From contig WAOH01000232.1 of the NCBI GenBank assembly GCA_015521385.1, forward strand, positions 1 to 22,787: DNA of 22,787 nt, in the 5' to 3' direction. Every line of letters starts with the position of its first letter. Position 1 is the stretch's first letter. The DNA is from Thermoproteota archaeon (GTDB lineage: Archaea; Korarchaeota; Korarchaeia; Korarchaeales; Korarchaeaceae). Positions 1-7,436 of the stretch are shown piece by piece. The position numbers were made by a program, and so were the translations under genes. The notes beneath the pieces are model-generated. The model was given only the letters and a program-made list of their open reading frames with translations. It did not search any database and was not told where the DNA came from.

Positions 1-264
1 GAACACCAGACCCACCTTCCTGGACAGCTGCGCTACGCTGACGTCCCTAGTGTCCACTCCATCCACCAGAACCCTCCCCTTCATCTCCCCCCTGTAGAAG
101 TGAGGTATCAACCCGTTCAGGAGCCTCAGGAGGGTGGACTTGCCGGAGCCGCTGAGCCCTGCTATCAGGAGGAACTCACCTCTATCCACCTCCAAGCTAA
201 CCTCGGACAGCGCTGGCCTCTTGCTGCCCTCGTAACGGAAGGTCACGTTCTCTATTTCCAGCAT
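1..264 (-). CDS. ABC transporter ATP-binding protein, ECF/CbiO type (partial, 5' end)
   Basis: This is the N-terminal 88 residues of an ABC ATPase; the rest runs off the left window edge. My own translation of the minus strand from the ATG at 264 shows an opening beta-strand (MLEIENVTFRYEG), the Walker A motif GLSGSGKST at residues 36-44, and the segment QLSRKVGLVF at the edge, which leads into the Q-loop. The stretch LLNGLIPHFYRGEMKG after Walker A is typical of energy-coupling-factor ATPases (EcfA/CbiO), which power uptake of vitamins or metal ions. The substrate cannot be read from this fragment. An upstream ATG at 275 is out of frame, so 264 is the start. The gene is divergent from rps1e and shares an AT-rich promoter region with it. 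Signature and Walker B motifs lie outside the window. Confidence 0.88.
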   Translation of the reverse strand, partial: MLEIENVTFRYEGSKRPALSEVSLEVDRGEFLLIAGLSGSGKSTLLRLLNGLIPHFYRGEMKGRVLVDGVDTRDVSVAQLSRKVGLVF

Positions 265-334
265 CGGGGCCACATGCTCACACCGTCAAAAAAGATTATA
301 ATACCTCCCACCGCCATCCAGCTGAGGGATTCAA
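265..334. promoter_or_regulatory. Divergent promoter between the ABC ATPase and rps1e
   Basis: A near-palindromic TATA-like element (TTATAATA, 296-303) lies in a short AT-rich run between two divergent genes. Starts expected about 26 nt away on each side (about 325 on plus, about 273 on minus) leave leaders of roughly 10 nt to each start codon. The element is seen in the sequence; its dual use is inferred. Confidence 0.5.
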
Positions 335-988
335 ATGCCCAGGAGGAGAGCGCGCAGAAAGGGACCGGCCAAGACGTGGTATCAGGTCTACGCTGTAGAT
401 ATCTTTCCGAACCAGTGGATCGGCGAAACTCCCGCTAGCGATCCGGAGAAGCTTATGGACCGGAATGTGGAGGTCGTCGTGAGGGACATAACTGGGGACT
501 TCATGCATGAGAAGTATAAGCTGTGGTTCAGGATCTTCAAGGTAGACGGTAACAAGGCCTACGCCCGCTTCGTGAAGGAGATGCTGAACAGGGACTACAT
601 GAGATCTATAGTTCAGAGGAGGAGCTCGAGAATAGACATCCAGTCTGAGGGGGTGGCCAAGGACGGTAACGAGGTGAGGATCTTCACCCTCATCGTGACC
701 GCGGTCAGGATCAGGAGCAGCCAGAAGAGCGCCATAAGGAAGAGGGTCGACGAATACGTGAGGGGCCTCATCCCCCAGTACACGGTGGAGGAGCTGGTCA
801 AGTCCTACATATTCGGAGAACCCGTGCCAGTGACCTCCGAGATCCAGAGGATAGCCTCGAAGGTAGCCCCCATAAAATACGTGGAGCTCAGGAAGATGGT
901 GATATTGAAGCCCACCGAGGCCCCGGAGATACCCGCAGAGGTGGAGCAGGAGGTTGAAAGCAGCACTCCTAGCGGCGGGGAAGGGTAA
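335..988 (+). CDS. rps1e: Small-subunit ribosomal protein eS1 (S3Ae)
   Basis: Ribosomal protein eS1 (S3Ae) of the archaeal/eukaryotic 30S/40S subunit, 217 residues, near full family length. Family hallmarks are the basic start (MPRRRARRKGPAKTW), the core around residues 45-75 (VRDITGDFMHEKYKLWF) and the later stretch IFTLIVTAVRIRSSQKSAIR. The protein binds near the mRNA exit side of the small subunit. The C-terminus is a low-complexity acidic/Ser-Gly tail (EVEQEVESSTPSGGEG). The ATG at 335 follows the TATA-like box at 296-303 by a distance that gives a very short leader. The 3' end overlaps the next gene by 35 bp in another frame, so the tail codons also encode the start of the nucleotidyltransferase. 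Confidence 0.95.
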   Translation: MPRRRARRKGPAKTWYQVYAVDIFPNQWIGETPASDPEKLMDRNVEVVVRDITGDFMHEKYKLWFRIFKVDGNKAYARFVKEMLNRDYMRSIVQRRSSRIDIQSEGVAKDGNEVRIFTLIVTAVRIRSSQKSAIRKRVDEYVRGLIPQYTVEELVKSYIFGEPVPVTSEIQRIASKVAPIKYVELRKMVILKPTEAPEIPAEVEQEVESSTPSGGEG

Positions 989-2009
989 GAGATTAAGGCC
1001 AGCCACGGAAGCCAGACCGAAGCCCCTACTCCCCATAGCTGGCTCCACTCTTTTTGAGTACAACCTCTCCCTCGTCCCGGACTTGGAGGTGTACGCGGTA
1101 GTTAGCTACAGGAAAGAGCTCTTCATTGATCTGTCACGCCGTTTGGGTTTCAGGATCGTGGATCAGGGCAGACCGATGGGAACCGGTCACGCGGTCATGA
1201 AATTGGGGGAGGTCGTGAGGGACGACATCTTACTCCTTTACGCCGACATCTACCTCCCTCCAGACTCCGTTGAGAGGATCCTGTCTTATCGCGACAGGTA
1301 CGATCATGTGGTGGCGGTCACGCCGGTGGAGAGGCCCTGGGAGTTCGGCGTTGTGGAGCTATCCTCCGGCCTGTTGAGGAGGATAGTGGAGAAGCCTAGG
1401 AAGGGGGAGGAACCCTCTAACCTGATAGTGGCAGGGGCCTTCCTCCTGTCCCAATCGATCTTCGACCATCTGATGGATGTGACCCTCTCACCCAGGGGCG
1501 AGATAGAGCTCACCGACGCCCTGACGCTCGCCGCCTCTCGCGGGGAGAGGGTTGGGGTCGTCACGGTCTCACCCTGGGTGGACGCCGGAAGGCCGTCGGA
1601 CTTCCTCCTAGCCCAGAAATACCTACTGAATGACGTGATTAGTGGCGAAAGAGCCCCTCCGAGCGGGTATACACTCGAGGGGGACATACTCATATCGAGC
1701 ACGGGCGTGGTGGAGGACTCGGAGCTCGACGGTCCCTCGGTCATAGCGGGATCACTGAGGGAATCCACCTTGGGCCCCTACTCATATCTGGAGACGGGCT
1801 CCAGTGCATTGAGGTCGAAGATCCTGAACTCCATTGTGATGACGGGCTCCTCCGTTCTCGACTCCGTAGTGACGGACTCCCTCATAACCGATGGTAGCTC
1901 CATCGAGGGGAGTACCCTCGTGAGGTCAGTTACAGCACCGTCCTCCCGCGTCGTCAACTGCGAGCTCGAGGAGGAGAAGTTATGGGAGAGCAGGGAGTGC
2001 ATCACCTAG
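954..2009 (+). CDS. Sugar-1-phosphate nucleotidyltransferase with left-handed beta-helix tail
   Basis: Predicted to transfer a nucleotidyl group from an NTP to a sugar 1-phosphate, making a nucleotide sugar for glycan synthesis. Residues 1-29 carry the family signature: LLAAGKGKRLRPAT for nucleotide binding, followed by RPKPLLPIAG. A DILLLYADIYL strand near residue 83 supplies the probable metal-binding Asp. The C-terminal ~110 residues (from about 240) are a run of degenerate hexapeptide-type repeats (IAGSLRESTLG, ILNSIVMTGSSV, VVTDSLITDGSS), which predicts a left-handed beta-helix as in bifunctional GlmU-like or ST0452-like enzymes. At 351 residues it is shorter than those ~400-residue archaeal proteins, so acetyltransferase activity is uncertain. 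The start is the TTG at 954, preceded by GGAGCAGGAGG inside rps1e. It is convergent with ychF, with an 8-bp overlap. Confidence 0.88.
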   Translation: MKAALLAAGKGKRLRPATEARPKPLLPIAGSTLFEYNLSLVPDLEVYAVVSYRKELFIDLSRRLGFRIVDQGRPMGTGHAVMKLGEVVRDDILLLYADIYLPPDSVERILSYRDRYDHVVAVTPVERPWEFGVVELSSGLLRRIVEKPRKGEEPSNLIVAGAFLLSQSIFDHLMDVTLSPRGEIELTDALTLAASRGERVGVVTVSPWVDAGRPSDFLLAQKYLLNDVISGERAPPSGYTLEGDILISSTGVVEDSELDGPSVIAGSLRESTLGPYSYLETGSSALRSKILNSIVMTGSSVLDSVVTDSLITDGSSIEGSTLVRSVTAPSSRVVNCELEEEKLWESRECIT

Positions 2010-3195
2010 CAGCAACTATCTTAACAACATCCCTGTGCCTCAACACGTAGTCCAGCGAGATCCTCCTCCTCTCCCTGACATCGATACCGTAAAGGGCCTT
2101 CTTAGCTATCTCGCTGTGGATCTTCTCGGCTAGATCCCTCACCGTAGCATCTCTAGGTAGCAATATGGCATCAGGGAGGACGTTACCATCCTTGTCCGAT
2201 AGCTTGGTCTCGTTCTCAACGGGGAAAACCACCTTCATTCCCAGCACATCGTACACGGCGGTTTCCAACGTCTCCTGGACCCCGGTGCTCCCGTACTTCC
2301 TCAGGACCCTCTCCCTTATGGCCTCCAAGGCCCTCAGCTGAGCGGCATTGAGCTTGGACTCGTCGATCACTTCGAAATCGGGATCCCCCGGCTCATAACT
2401 TATGAGACCGGCCTTAGCCGCCTTCCTCAGGATCAGCTCGGCCTCGGCCGATACGGGGATGACGGGCTCCTCCAATACCTCCCTCATCCTTTTCACGTTA
2501 TCCTCAGCCTCGGGCACATCGACCTTGTTGGCAGCCACGACGAACGGCTTCCCCCTCCTCAGGATCTCCCTCGAGAAGGAGATCAGATCGTCGTCGCTCC
2601 AATCCATGGGGGGTCTCTCCAGCGACAGCTCCTTCAGCACCGCCTTAATGATCTCCCTGTCTATGTCCAGACCTGAGAGGACCTCATGTAGGGCGGCATC
2701 GACCGGAGAGCCCCCCACTATCCTCCCCCTGATCTTGCTCTTGGATCTCTCGACGATGGAGGCCACCCAGAGGGCGAACTCCTCCTTCACTATCATGACG
2801 TCCTCCACGGGATCGTGGCTGGATGGCGGGACCGGGTTGCCCTCATCGTCGGTTGAACCCGAGGCGTCCACCACGATCACGTTGACGCTGGCCCTCCTCA
2901 GGTCATCCAGGAACTTGTTTCCGAGCCCTCTCCCCTTGGAGGCACCCCTGACCAACCCGGCCACATCCAAGAGCTTCACCGGCACGTACCTGTTCCTGCC
3001 ATTGCACCACCCGTACTTGGGATCGCACTTCAACCCGAACTCTGTGCACACGGACTTGACCCTCACATACCCCACGCCCTCGTTCGGATTTATCGTGACG
3101 AAAGGCCGATTCTCCCTCTCTGCCTCCACTAGGGTTGCAGCTGAGAAGAAAGTAGTCTTACCCACGTTCGTCTTCCCGACTAGGCCTAACAGCAT
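2002..3195 (-). CDS. YchF/OLA1-type translation-associated GTPase
   Basis: P-loop GTPase of the Obg-related YchF/OLA1 family, about 397 residues, proposed to act with ribosomes. From the ATG at 3195 the protein opens MLLGLVGKTNVGKTT, with the P-loop at residues 7-14. The G3 region is LLDVAGLVRGASKGRGLGNKFL, close to the YchF/Obg consensus. G4 reads NKVD, the canonical GTP-type motif, not the NxxE of bacterial YchF, so GTP specificity is predicted. A C-terminal TGS domain (about the last 85 residues) ends the protein. The frame stays open to 3216, but that start would lie inside the TATA-like element. ATG 3195 has GAGGAGG just upstream and matches family N-termini, so I chose it. Confidence 0.93.
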   Translation of the reverse strand: MLLGLVGKTNVGKTTFFSAATLVEAERENRPFVTINPNEGVGYVRVKSVCTEFGLKCDPKYGWCNGRNRYVPVKLLDVAGLVRGASKGRGLGNKFLDDLRRASVNVIVVDASGSTDDEGNPVPPSSHDPVEDVMIVKEEFALWVASIVERSKSKIRGRIVGGSPVDAALHEVLSGLDIDREIIKAVLKELSLERPPMDWSDDDLISFSREILRRGKPFVVAANKVDVPEAEDNVKRMREVLEEPVIPVSAEAELILRKAAKAGLISYEPGDPDFEVIDESKLNAAQLRALEAIRERVLRKYGSTGVQETLETAVYDVLGMKVVFPVENETKLSDKDGNVLPDAILLPRDATVRDLAEKIHSEIAKKALYGIDVRERRRISLDYVLRHRDVVKIVAAR

Positions 3196-3245
3196 CCCGC
3201 CTCCTCGAACTATCAAATTTTAAAATCCACCAGTGGAGGGCCTGA
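3196..3245. promoter_or_regulatory. Divergent promoter between ychF and the exosome superoperon
   Basis: The AT-rich palindromic run AAATTTTAAAAT (3215-3226) is the only TATA-like element between the two divergent genes. At the usual ~26-nt spacing it predicts a start near 3246 on plus, so eL15 would have a very short leader. On minus it predicts a start near 3195, so ychF would be leaderless or nearly so. Usage is inferred. Confidence 0.5.
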
Positions 3246-3863
3246 GTGCAGGGTGTAAACTTGGTAGTCGCAGGAAGGTACATGGAGAAATTGGTCTGGA
3301 GGAGACGCAAGGAGGATCCGGACCTCGTCAAACTCTGGAAGGACAGGCTGATACGGTGGAGAAGGGAGCCAGCGATAGTCAGAGTGGAGAGGCCCACTAG
3401 GATAGACAGGGCGAGGGCTCTAGGGTACAGGGCCAAGCAGGGATTCGTGGTCGTGAGGGTCAGGATCAGGAAGGGTGGAAGGAGGAAGGGGAGGCCGCGA
3501 TCCGGCAGGAAACCCGCGGGACTGGGTGTCCTCAAGCTGACCCCGGGCAAGAGCATAAGGTGGATAGCTGAGGAGAGGGCCGCTAGGAAGTTCCCCAACT
3601 TGGAGGTCCTCAACTCATACTACGTAGCGGAGGACGGCAAGTTCTACTGGTACGAGGTGATAATGGTCGACCCCCATCACCCGGTCATAAAGTCCGATCC
3701 CAGGATCAACTGGATACTCAACCCCGCGAACAAGAGGAGGGTGTTCAGGGGACTCACCAGCGCGGGTAAGAAATCCAGGGGGCTTAGGGCGTCTAGGGGC
3801 ATACCCGACATAGTCAGGAGGTTCAAGCGCAAGAGGAAGCTGGCTAGAAGGCTGGGGGCCTGA
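3246..3863 (+). CDS. rpl15e: Large-subunit ribosomal protein eL15
   Basis: Ribosomal protein eL15 of the 50S subunit, up to 205 residues. The core matches the family closely: REPAIVRVERPTRIDRARAL, GYRAKQGFVVVRVRIRKGG, KLTPGKSIRWIAEERAARK, then FPNLEVLNSYYV, INWILNPANKRRVFRGLTS and GKKSRGLR. The C-terminal tail is strongly basic. Three starts are possible: GTG 3246, TTG 3261 (preceded by AGGGTG at good spacing) and ATG 3282. The residues VAGRYMEKLV resemble the family opening ARSMYKYI, which favours TTG 3261; I give the longest frame. The usual YIREAWK N-terminal motif is replaced by LVWRRRKEDPD. This is the first gene of the exosome superoperon. Confidence 0.95.
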   Translation: MQGVNLVVAGRYMEKLVWRRRKEDPDLVKLWKDRLIRWRREPAIVRVERPTRIDRARALGYRAKQGFVVVRVRIRKGGRRKGRPRSGRKPAGLGVLKLTPGKSIRWIAEERAARKFPNLEVLNSYYVAEDGKFYWYEVIMVDPHHPVIKSDPRINWILNPANKRRVFRGLTSAGKKSRGLRASRGIPDIVRRFKRKRKLARRLGA

Positions 3864-3868
3864 CTCTT

Positions 3869-4315
3869 TTGAGGCCCCTCGCCCTCACCTCCGCCGAAAT
3901 AACCACGATGGTATATCCAACCGAGCTGGAGGAGAGGGTAAGGGATCTCCTCCTCGAACTTGCCGGAGGAGAGAGGGGCCTGAAGGAGGAGAAGTTCACG
4001 AGCCACTACGGTTACTCATTCAAGGTATTGACGGTGAAGCTCGGCAGGGAGGCGGCAGAATCCCTACTGAAGCGAATCATCTGCTCTCTAGGGGAATTCG
4101 ACTTCTTCTCACTTATGGATACTCTTGAAAGCCACATAGATGGGAGAGATCTCTATTTGAGGCTCGATAAACAGGACCTAGCTCTGGGTAGGTACTCCCT
4201 CTTCACCGGGGATCCGGGCGGATACGTGAGGATCAGATTGACCTTCAGGAAGAAGGCAGTTAACTTGGAACCCGCGCTCAGGGAAATGAGGGAGTCCCAG
4301 TGCCCCGGTACATAG
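3869..4315 (+). CDS. RNA-binding protein of the COG1325 'exosome subunit' family
   Basis: A 148-residue protein matching the small archaeal RNA-binding family COG1325, which is habitually encoded between eL15 and the RNase P subunits. The N-terminal strand LALTSAEITTMVYPTELEER follows the family pattern (a beta-strand leading to an H/YPTE-like turn and helix). Later parts are FTSHYGYSFKVLTVKLG and a C-terminal GYVRIRLTFRKKAV strand. The exact biochemical role is not established; assignment to the exosome pathway is by family and genome context. The start is TTG 3869, only 5 nt after eL15. An internal ATG at 3908 would cut the first conserved strand, so I rejected it. The 3' end overlaps rnp3 by 16 bp. 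Confidence 0.8.
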   Translation: MRPLALTSAEITTMVYPTELEERVRDLLLELAGGERGLKEEKFTSHYGYSFKVLTVKLGREAAESLLKRIICSLGEFDFFSLMDTLESHIDGRDLYLRLDKQDLALGRYSLFTGDPGGYVRIRLTFRKKAVNLEPALREMRESQCPGT

Positions 4316-4941
4316 ATATAATAGCGCCTGAGAGCGAGGAGCAGCTCGAATCTATGCTAAATAGGGCCTTTTCCCTCGGCTTCGGTCCCGTAGGGATAGT
4401 CGGGGACTTTCCAGATCTCCCCAAGGACACCTTCAGGGTCACCCTGATGGAACCGCGTGGGATACCAGGAGAGGCCAGGAAGGTAAGGAGCAGGACGAAA
4501 CTCCTCCTATCCTTGCCTAGGACCCTCGAAGAGGCGAGGAGAGTCACCTTCAGTAAGCTGGTCGACGGAGTCGTCGCTAGCTACGATACCCCCAGGCCTA
4601 ACTTCGATTACGTGTGCGCCAAGCAGTTGAAGAGGAACGAGGGGACCCTCCTGATACCCGTCTCTTGGATGGTCAGGGAGATGTTCGAGAGACCGCACAT
4701 CATAAGGAACGTCCGGTTGGAGGTGGGGATAGCGATGAAGGCGGGACTGTATCCCGTCATCGCCTCGATGGCCCGTGACACCAGGGAGATAGTGCCTCCG
4801 CGACTGCTCGTCTCCTTCGGAGAGTTCGTCCTAGACCTGAGCAGGGAGCAGGCCAAGTCCATGGTAAAGGACTTCCCCTCATACCTCATCAGCGAGGAGA
4901 GGAGGATCAGGACCAAGGGGGTTGCCTTGGATGAAGTTTAG
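4300..4941 (+). CDS. rnp3: RNase P protein component 3 (Rpp30)
   Basis: Archaeal RNase P subunit Rpp30, 213 residues, a TIM-barrel-like protein that with Pop5 supports the catalytic RNA in removing 5' leaders from pre-tRNA. Visible family features are the start PRYIDIIAPESEEQLESML, the strand FGPVGIVGDF, VDGVVASYDTPRPNFDYVC, and NVRLEVGIAMKAGLYPVIAS. The GTG at 4300 is preceded by GAGGGAG in the tail of the COG1325 gene, supporting this start. It sits directly before the Pop5 gene, its physical partner in the holoenzyme, with an 11-bp overlap, which suggests translational coupling. I did not look for an RNase P RNA gene beyond this window. Confidence 0.85.
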   Translation: MPRYIDIIAPESEEQLESMLNRAFSLGFGPVGIVGDFPDLPKDTFRVTLMEPRGIPGEARKVRSRTKLLLSLPRTLEEARRVTFSKLVDGVVASYDTPRPNFDYVCAKQLKRNEGTLLIPVSWMVREMFERPHIIRNVRLEVGIAMKAGLYPVIASMARDTREIVPPRLLVSFGEFVLDLSREQAKSMVKDFPSYLISEERRIRTKGVALDEV

Positions 4942-5269
4942 GGTCCCCATCGAGCTGAAGGAGAGGAGGAGGTACGTATGCGTTTACGCGCCCGTCTCCA
5001 AATCCGATCTGAACAAGGCCATCAGGAGGAGATTGAGGGAGCTATCGGGGATCAAGGGGTGTGGAATATACAGGTTCACCCTCCTTTCCTTGGGGAACGG
5101 TTTCTTCCTAGTTAAGACTACCGAAACCTCCATACCCGCCCTACTCACGGCCCTCCTCGTAAATAGATACGAGGACTTTCCCTCTTTGGAAGTTAAGGGG
5201 ATCTCGGGTACTCTTAGGAAGGCGAAAGAGTTGTGCGCCGTTCCTCCCACTGTCGAGCGACGTAGTTGA
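4931..5269 (+). CDS. rnp2: RNase P protein component 2 (Pop5)
   Basis: Pop5/Rpp14-family subunit of archaeal RNase P, about 112 residues. The opening VPIELKERRRYVCVYAP is the typical first beta-strand, followed by the helix DLNKAIRRRLRELSG, a GIYRFTLLSL strand and GFFLVKTTETSI. It forms a heterotetramer with Rpp30 that activates the RNA subunit (family knowledge). The frame also has a TTG at 4922, but the AGGGGG element at 4915-4921 would abut it, whereas the ATG at 4931 has a 9-nt spacing, so I chose 4931. The gene ends 73 bp before psmA, and that gap contains a separate promoter. Confidence 0.85.
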   Translation: MKFRVPIELKERRRYVCVYAPVSKSDLNKAIRRRLRELSGIKGCGIYRFTLLSLGNGFFLVKTTETSIPALLTALLVNRYEDFPSLEVKGISGTLRKAKELCAVPPTVERRS

Positions 5270-5282
5270 TCGTGATCGCTGA

Positions 5283-5330
5283 GGGAAAACTCTTTATGTC
5301 CTAGGACTTTTCAATGACTGAACATCCTAG
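5283..5330 (+). promoter_or_regulatory. psmA promoter with palindromic candidate operator
   Basis: A purine-rich BRE-like stretch and the TATA-like CTTTATG (5292-5298) lie about 26 nt before a predicted start near 5321. A perfect 10-bp palindrome, GTCCTAGGAC (5298-5307), sits between the two, and a partial copy CATCCTAG occurs at 5323-5330. The GGGGTGG element at 5332-5338 is the Shine-Dalgarno for psmA. The promoter suggests that psmA and downstream exosome genes can be transcribed apart from the upstream genes. Confidence 0.45.
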
Positions 5331-5342
5331 TGGGGTGGACAA

Positions 5343-6053
5343 ATGTTTCCACAGGTTACAGGGTATGATAGAGCGATTACAGTCTTCAGTCCTGATGGCA
5401 GGCTTCTCCAGGTAGAATACGCCCTCTCTGCCACTAAGAGGACCCCTCTTGCCTTGGGTATAAAGTGCAAGGAGGGAGTGGTCCTCTTAGCCGTGAGGAA
5501 GTACATCTCCCCGTTAGCTACCCCTCCCGAGAAGATATACAAGATAGACAACCATATAGGGGCGATAGCCGCCGGCCTCGTGGGAGACGGTCTGGTTCTA
5601 ATAGAGAGGGGGAGGCTCGAGGCCCAGTACAACAGGCTAATCTACGGTGAGCCCATAACCGTGAAGAACCTGGCTAAGAGGATAGCCGTTCACAAACAGC
5701 AGTTCACCCAGTACGCCGGTCTCAGACCGTTCGGTGTCATGATGATAATAGGGGGCATAGACGAGGAGCCCGAGCTCTACGTGACTCACCCAGGAGGAGC
5801 CTTCTACGATTACGCGGCCTTCGCGGTAGGGAAGAACTCGGACAAGGTGAATGAGTCCCTCAAGCAGACCTACAAGGGAGACATGTCCCTGGACGAGTGC
5901 TTGGGATACGCAATAAAACTGATAATGGAGGCGGAGGAGGGGGAGGTGACCGCGGACTCCTTGGAGGTCGCGGTCATAGATAAGGAAACCAAGAAGTTCA
6001 GGAAGCTGTCCAGAGATGAGCTGGAAAAGTACGTGAGGACTGCGAAGGGGTGA
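5343..6053 (+). CDS. psmA: 20S proteasome alpha subunit
   Basis: Alpha-type subunit of the archaeal 20S proteasome, 236 residues, forming the outer gating rings. The N-terminal signature YDRAITVFSPDGRLLQVEYA is essentially the family consensus, and the body holds IAAGLVGDGLVLI, RPFGVMMIIGGIDE and AIKLIMEAEEGE. Alpha subunits lack the catalytic N-terminal Thr, as here. The ATG at 5343 follows GGGGTGGACAA, a good Shine-Dalgarno. The gene lies inside the exosome superoperon, the usual archaeal place, linking protein and RNA degradation. No beta subunit is present in the window. Confidence 0.97.
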   Translation: MFPQVTGYDRAITVFSPDGRLLQVEYALSATKRTPLALGIKCKEGVVLLAVRKYISPLATPPEKIYKIDNHIGAIAAGLVGDGLVLIERGRLEAQYNRLIYGEPITVKNLAKRIAVHKQQFTQYAGLRPFGVMMIIGGIDEEPELYVTHPGGAFYDYAAFAVGKNSDKVNESLKQTYKGDMSLDECLGYAIKLIMEAEEGEVTADSLEVAVIDKETKKFRKLSRDELEKYVRTAKG

Positions 6054-6058
6054 TTTAA

Positions 6059-6736
6059 GTGCCCGAGCCCGTGATAGCCAGGATAACTCGGGCCGGAAAG
6101 AGGTTCGAGATATACGTGTATCCGGAGAAGGCCTACCAGTTTAGGGAAGGTAAGCTCTCGGATGTGAGAGGCATTCTCGCTGTGGAGAACGTGTTTACAG
6201 ATGCTCGAAAGGCTCTAAAGGCTTCCTCGGCCGATCTCAAGAAGGCGTTCGGCACAACCGATCCGTACGAAATAGCCAAGATCATATTGAAGGAGGGGGA
6301 GGTGCAGCTAACCGCTGAGTACAGGAAGAAGCTTCAGGAGGAGAAGACACGCTGGATAGTCAACTACATACACAAGAACTTCGTTGATCCGCAGACCAAC
6401 CTCCCGCATCCAGTGTCGAGGATACAGAAGGCGATGAAGGAGGCGAAGGTCAAGATCGATCCCATGAAGGAGCCAGAGCAGCAGGTCAAGGAGGTGGTGG
6501 AGCAGCTTAGGAAGATACTCCCCTTAAAGAGCGGTCAAGTTAGGATGACCGTAACAGTTCCCGCCTCAGTGTGGGCTAAGGCTAGGTCGCTTTTAGCCGG
6601 CCAGGGTAGCATACTGTCGGAGAAGTGGTCTGAGGACGGGTCTCAAGTGACCTTCAAGGTGGAGCTCCCGATAGGGGCCCAGATGCTCGTCCTAGAGAGA
6701 ATAGGAGAGATGGGAGGCCAGGCGAAAGTTGAGTGA
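6059..6736 (+). CDS. Ribosome maturation protein SBDS/Sdo1 homologue
   Basis: Homologue of the Shwachman-Bodian-Diamond syndrome protein, 225 residues; the eukaryotic protein releases the anti-association factor eIF6 from nascent large subunits. The N-terminal SBDS domain shows RITRAGKRFEIYVYPEKAYQ, DVRGILAVENVFTDARK, and the conserved FGTTDPYEIAKIILKEGEVQ. The middle helical domain includes IVNYIHKNFVDPQTNLPHP, and a C-terminal ferredoxin-like domain follows. The start is GTG 6059, 5 nt after the psmA stop. It overlaps rrp4 by 8 bp. The order psmA-SBDS-rrp4 is the conserved archaeal one. Confidence 0.95.
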   Translation: MPEPVIARITRAGKRFEIYVYPEKAYQFREGKLSDVRGILAVENVFTDARKALKASSADLKKAFGTTDPYEIAKIILKEGEVQLTAEYRKKLQEEKTRWIVNYIHKNFVDPQTNLPHPVSRIQKAMKEAKVKIDPMKEPEQQVKEVVEQLRKILPLKSGQVRMTVTVPASVWAKARSLLAGQGSILSEKWSEDGSQVTFKVELPIGAQMLVLERIGEMGGQAKVE

Positions 6737-7421
6737 AAGCGTAGTACTCGTTAAGAATAGGGAGGTCGTTATTCCCGGTCAGGCCCTGGCCAAGGGAAGG
6801 TTCAAGCTCGGTAGGGACGTTTATCGAGATGACTCCGGGTTCATCAGGGCCAAGAAGCTGGGATTGGCGGATATAAAGGAGGATACCGTATCGGTCGTCC
6901 CTCTTTCCGGGGTCTACATCCCCAAGGAGGGGGACATAGTGATAGGGATAGTCTCTAGGATAAGCGGGTCCACCATAATAGTGGACATAAGGTCCCCCTA
7001 CCAAGGCGTGATCCCCATACCGAGGGGAAGGGCCACCGAGAGGGTGGACATGAGGAAGTATAACCTGAAGCTGGGCGACGTGATACTGGCCAAGGTGAAG
7101 GCCTTCGACGGATCATCCTCCCTGCTCCTCACGATAGATATGGAGGGCTTGGGGAAGTTGGAGGGAGGCTACATACTGGAAGTGGAACCGGCCAAGGTGC
7201 CCAGGGTAATAGGGAAGAGACAGTCCATGCTGACCATCCTCAAGGAGAAGACCAAGAGCGATATAATAGTGGGGAATAACGGGAGGATTTGGGTTCGCTC
7301 TCCCTCCCTGAAGGAACTCCTCGCCTTGGAGAAAGCACTGAGGAAAATAGAGACTGAATCTCACGTATCTGGGCTCAGTGACAGGGTGTCCTCGTTCCTG
7401 ACCCAAGAGCTATCTGACTGA
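6729..7421 (+). CDS. rrp4: Exosome RNA-binding cap subunit Rrp4
   Basis: Cap subunit of the archaeal exosome, 230 residues. Domain order is an N-terminal beta domain (NREVVIPGQALAKGRFKLG), an S1 RNA-binding domain about residues 63-140 (PKEGDIVIGIVSRISGSTII, LGDVILAKVKAF) and a KH domain about 145-205 (VPRVIGKRQSMLTILKE then IIVGNNGRIWV). Three Rrp4 or Csl4 copies cap the Rrp41/Rrp42 ring and bring RNA to the pore (family knowledge). The TTG at 6729 overlaps the SBDS gene end. It is followed after 15 nt by rrp41. Csl4 is not encoded in this window. Confidence 0.95.
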   Translation: MSESVVLVKNREVVIPGQALAKGRFKLGRDVYRDDSGFIRAKKLGLADIKEDTVSVVPLSGVYIPKEGDIVIGIVSRISGSTIIVDIRSPYQGVIPIPRGRATERVDMRKYNLKLGDVILAKVKAFDGSSSLLLTIDMEGLGKLEGGYILEVEPAKVPRVIGKRQSMLTILKEKTKSDIIVGNNGRIWVRSPSLKELLALEKALRKIETESHVSGLSDRVSSFLTQELSD

Positions 7422-7436
7422 GGAGGTGTAGGATGA

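Noticed and set aside
296..1063. A 255-codon open frame antisense to rps1e.
   Set aside because: It is Pro/Leu/His-rich, has no family resemblance, and fully shadows a confident ribosomal protein gene in a GC-rich genome where antisense frames stay open by codon bias.
2402..3223. A 273-codon open frame antisense to the YchF-like GTPase.
   Set aside because: Ser/Thr/Leu-rich composition typical of the reverse complement of a coding strand; no recognisable domain; the opposite strand has all GTPase motifs.
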